A model generated the notes under the pieces. It was not told where the DNA came from. It saw only the letters and a list, made by a program, of their open reading frames with translations, and made no database searches. A stretch of 64,000 nucleotides of DNA from Pseudogracilibacillus sp035303165 (GTDB lineage Bacteria; Bacillota; Bacilli; Bacillales; Amphibacillaceae). Below are positions 61,265-64,000 of the stretch, in pieces. Positions within the stretch are counted from its first letter, which is position 1; every line of letters begins with the position of its first letter. A program made the position numbers and the translations under genes. Location: contig DATGRY010000117.1 in assembly GCA_035303165.1 (NCBI GenBank), positions 1 to 64,000 of the forward strand, read 5' to 3'.

Positions 61265-62950
61265 ATGAGCTATCAGGCGTTATACCGTGTTTATCGGCCG
61301 AGAACATTTGCAGATGTTGTCGGACAATCACATATTGTCAAGACGTTACAAAATGCAATAAGTTCGGAGCGTTTTTCACATGCATATCTCTTTTCAGGTC
61401 CTCGGGGTACCGGAAAAACGAGCGTAGCGAAAATTGTTGCACAGGCACTTAATTGTGAAAAAATGCCAACGAAAGACCCGTGCAATGAATGTGCAGCATG
61501 CAAAGGCATTTTAAACGGAACGATCCCAGACGTCATTGAAATTGATGCTGCATCGAATACGAGTGTCGACGATATTCGTGATATTCGTGATAAAGTGAAA
61601 TTCGCACCAAGTTCTGTACCATATAAAGTGTATATTATCGACGAAGTGCATATGATTTCAGTAAGTGCGTTTAATGCACTATTGAAAACGTTAGAAGAAC
61701 CACCCGCACACGTCGTTTTTATTTTAGCGACGACAGAACCGCATAAAATTCCGTTAACGATCATTTCACGTTGCCAACGTTTTGACTTTAAAGCGATTAA
61801 CAATCAGACGATTAAAAAACGGCTTGCAACAATTATGGAACGAGAACAAATCAACATGGAAGAAGAAGCATTAGAAGCCGTCGCTTTGGCCGCCGAAGGT
61901 GGTATGCGTGATGCACTTAGCATTTTAGATCAAGTAATCGCATATAGTGATGGAGAAGTTACGATAGATGATGTACTCGCCGTTACAGGTAGTGTATCGC
62001 AACAAATATTAACGGAAATGACAAAAGCACTTTATACGGGACATACGCATGAGACGATGGAGTTATTCGATGCGATTATTCAATCGGGGAAGGATCCTAG
62101 TCGATTCGTTTTCGATTACATCTATTTTTTACGAGATGTTCTATTTTATAAAACGACTTCACAATTAGAAGCGTTTCTAGAACGAGCAATCGTCACGGAA
62201 CAATTTAAAAACCTAGTGAATGAAGTAGAGCCCGAATGGATAAAAATGGCGATAAACGAATTAACCCGTTGCGAACAGCAACTAAAATGGACGAACAGTC
62301 CAAAAATATACGTAGAAGTATCGCTTCTAACAATTGCAACACGACAAGAACAATTGACACCGGTCGTTTCTGAATCGAAAGAGCATGGGTACGTAGCGAT
62401 GTTAACCGAACAAATAAATAGATTAGAACAAAAAATAAACGAGTTAGAAAAACGTCCGAAGGTAGCTGCAGCACCAAAGCAAACAGAACAACGAACGAAT
62501 CGACAGCCGCGCAAACATACATTCGACGTTCCGTATGAGCGAATTAAAGCTGTGTTAGATGAAGCGGAAAAGAGTGCCATTCAAAAGGTACGTACGCAAT
62601 GGGAATACTTTTTACAACAGTTAAAACAAGCGAATGCACCAGCACATGCAACGATTCAAGATAGTAGACCAGTTGCTGCTTCTTCGACGACGCTTATCGT
62701 AAGTTTTAAATACGAAATTCATTGTTCGTTATTTTTGGATCATAAAGAGATGATCGAATCGCTATTAGAAAGTGTTTTACAAACGTCGATCGATATCGTC
62801 CCGGTTCCAGAAAAGCAATGGCAGTTGGCTCGTTCGACGTATTTAGAGGAACAAGAGGAAAGTGAAGAGAAAGAAGAAAAAGAAGTTGATCCTATTATAG
62901 AAGAAGCACGCAAATTAGTAGGAGATAACTTGTTAGAAATACGTGATTAA
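61265..62950 (+). CDS. dnaX: DNA polymerase III gamma/tau subunit
   Basis: 561 residues. AAA+ clamp-loader ATPase: Walker A GPRGTGKTS (45-53), zinc cysteines 64, 73, 76 and 79 (PCNECAACKG), Walker B IIDEVHMIS, sensor 1 ATTEPHKIP and arginine finger SRCQRF. Tau part (about 370-561) with coiled-coil and acidic end EEQEESEEKEEKE contacts helicase and polymerase. AAGGGG lies 10 bases before the ATG. Starts the dnaX-ebfC-recR operon. Confidence 0.96.
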   Translation: MSYQALYRVYRPRTFADVVGQSHIVKTLQNAISSERFSHAYLFSGPRGTGKTSVAKIVAQALNCEKMPTKDPCNECAACKGILNGTIPDVIEIDAASNTSVDDIRDIRDKVKFAPSSVPYKVYIIDEVHMISVSAFNALLKTLEEPPAHVVFILATTEPHKIPLTIISRCQRFDFKAINNQTIKKRLATIMEREQINMEEEALEAVALAAEGGMRDALSILDQVIAYSDGEVTIDDVLAVTGSVSQQILTEMTKALYTGHTHETMELFDAIIQSGKDPSRFVFDYIYFLRDVLFYKTTSQLEAFLERAIVTEQFKNLVNEVEPEWIKMAINELTRCEQQLKWTNSPKIYVEVSLLTIATRQEQLTPVVSESKEHGYVAMLTEQINRLEQKINELEKRPKVAAAPKQTEQRTNRQPRKHTFDVPYERIKAVLDEAEKSAIQKVRTQWEYFLQQLKQANAPAHATIQDSRPVAASSTTLIVSFKYEIHCSLFLDHKEMIESLLESVLQTSIDIVPVPEKQWQLARSTYLEEQEESEEKEEKEVDPIIEEARKLVGDNLLEIRD

Positions 62951-63007
62951 GCGTTTAATCATTCATGAAAACAAAAGAAAAGCATATATTTATAGGAGGA
63001 GATAGAA

Positions 63008-63328
63008 GTGAAAGGTATGGGCAACATGGGGAACATGATGAAACAGATGCAGAAAATGCAGAAGAAAATGATGAAAGCACAGGAAGAATTACTTGCCATG
63101 GAATTTGAAGCATCCGTCGGTGGTGGAATGGTTACAGTTATCGCGAACGGAAAGCGCGAAATCATCGATGTTCAAATAAATGAAGAAGCTGTGGATCCAG
63201 AAGATGTAGAAATGTTACAAGATTTAATCATTGCAGCGATGAATGATGTCATGAATCAAATCGAAACAAAAACAGAAGAAACGATGGGACAATTTACGAA
63301 AGGACTTAACGTACCAGGGATGTTTTAA
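63008..63328 (+). CDS. ebfC: Nucleoid-associated protein EbfC/YaaK
   Basis: 106 residues, YbaB/EbfC family: Met-rich helix (MKGMGNMGNMMKQMQKMQKK), core beta sheet VTVIANGKREIIDVQI and a helical end. Dimeric DNA-binding protein, often coupled to recR. GTG start with AGGAGG 8 bases upstream. Confidence 0.94.
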   Translation: MKGMGNMGNMMKQMQKMQKKMMKAQEELLAMEFEASVGGGMVTVIANGKREIIDVQINEEAVDPEDVEMLQDLIIAAMNDVMNQIETKTEETMGQFTKGLNVPGMF

Positions 63329-63363
63329 TACCTATACGTTCATCGCCTTAGGAGGCTAGAAAG

Positions 63364-63960
63364 ATGTATTACCCAGAACCGATATCAAAACTAATTGAGA
63401 GCTTTACAAAATTGCCAGGAATAGGGCCGAAGACGGCTGTCCGTCTGGCTTTTTTTGTGATCGATATGAAAGATGAAGATGTCGTCGATTTTGCTAACGC
63501 ATTAGTAAGCGCAAGGCGAGAGCTAACGCATTGCAACATATGTGGTCATATTACGACACAAGAGACTTGCTCCATTTGTAATGACGCAACGAGGGACGAA
63601 TCCGTCATTTGTGTCGTTGAAGACTCTAAAGATGTCATTGCGATGGAAAAAATGAAAGAGTTCCGTGGACTTTATCATGTGCTTCACGGTTCAATCTCAC
63701 CGATGGACGGTATCGGTCCGGAAGATATTAATGTACCAAGTTTAATTAAACGATTGAAAGATGAAGACGTACAGGAAATTATTTTAGCGACGAACCCGAA
63801 CATTGAAGGAGAAGCAACAGCGATGTACATATCGCGTCTCGTCAAACCGTCCGGTATTAAAGTAACGCGCATTGCTCACGGCTTGCCTGTAGGTGGCGAT
63901 TTGGAATATGCTGATGAAGTCACATTAGCGAAATCACTCGAAGGTCGTCGGGAATTATAA
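63364..63960 (+). CDS. recR: Recombination protein RecR
   Basis: 198 residues. HhH motif KLPGIGPKTAVRLAF, zinc finger CNICGHITTQETCSIC, Toprim domain with VVEDSKDV and Walker-B-like ATNPNIEGEATAMYI. Works with RecF and RecO at gaps. AGGAGG before the ATG. Confidence 0.97.
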   Translation: MYYPEPISKLIESFTKLPGIGPKTAVRLAFFVIDMKDEDVVDFANALVSARRELTHCNICGHITTQETCSICNDATRDESVICVVEDSKDVIAMEKMKEFRGLYHVLHGSISPMDGIGPEDINVPSLIKRLKDEDVQEIILATNPNIEGEATAMYISRLVKPSGIKVTRIAHGLPVGGDLEYADEVTLAKSLEGRREL

Positions 63961-63980
63961 GAAAGAAACAGGGTGAAAAA

Positions 63981-64000
63981 ATGCGGAGAAAAAGACGTCG
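63981..64000 (+). CDS. yaaL: Start of YaaL (DUF2508), cut by window end
   Basis: ATG at 63981 preceded by AGGGTG; the seven visible codons read MRRKRRR-like. Position directly after recR fits YaaL. Confidence 0.6.

Noticed and set aside
1..64000. CRISPR array, prophage or defence cluster
   Set aside because: No regularly spaced direct repeats, phage structural genes, integrases or recognisable defence genes were seen.

Overview
This window is the replication-origin region of a low-GC, endospore-forming member of the Bacillaceae; the genus cannot be fixed from this sequence alone. Supporting signs are the oriC block (rpmH, DnaA boxes, dnaA, dnaN, recF, gyrB, gyrA) in the order known from Bacillus subtilis, the Soj/Spo0J/Noc trio with two consensus parS sites, sporulation or germination genes (spoIIIJ, yyaC, a YaaH/SleL-type lysin), the WalRK operon, a PerR-type box and a T-box. 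On both sides of oriC most genes point away from the origin, so they are read codirectionally with the forks.

Layout: 1-6497 holds accessory genes: a cut YtkA-like protein, a glutamate-synthase-like flavoprotein, a rhodanese, an XRE-cupin regulator, HMG-CoA lyase, a macro-domain protein and a GNAT acetyltransferase. 6498-13574 is a short DnaA-box cluster and the minus-strand walR-walK-walH-walI-walJ-htrC operon. 13846-20080 carries purA (PurBox pair), replicative helicase, rplI, gdpP and yybS. 20813-23451 holds rpsR, ssb and rpsF, but rpsR is separated from ssb by a decayed chemotaxis-like gene on the opposite strand. 23588-35917 runs ychF, yyzM, yyaC, a DUF554 protein, spo0J, soj, noc, rsmG, an insertion-sequence remnant, mnmG, mnmE, jag, spoIIIJ, rnpA and rpmH. 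35918-38055 is oriC with dnaA inside it.

38056-64000 is the right arm: dnaN, yaaA, recF, remB, gyrB, gyrA, a degenerate HD-GYP protein, guaB, dacA, pdxS (shortened, with no pdxT after it), serS, tRNA-Ser, a hemerythrin-like protein, a proline T-box with proC, sleL, tadA, SRP RNA, selO, ahpC-ahpF, an unusual HPr kinase homologue, dnaX, ebfC, recR and the first codons of yaaL.

Most genes serve replication initiation and segregation (DnaA, DnaN, RecF, gyrase, helicase, Soj/Spo0J/Noc), translation and tRNA modification (MnmE, MnmG, RsmG, TadA, SerS, S6, S18, L9, L34) and envelope homeostasis (WalRK, DacA, SpoIIIJ). No CRISPR array, prophage or obvious defence island is present. The departures from the conserved Bacillus plan are the main interest: a PdxS lacking its N-terminal segment and its glutaminase gene, a split rpsF-ssb-rpsR operon, a divergent HPrK paralogue candidate beside dnaX, and DnaA boxes outside oriC, including a pair built into a terminator stem.
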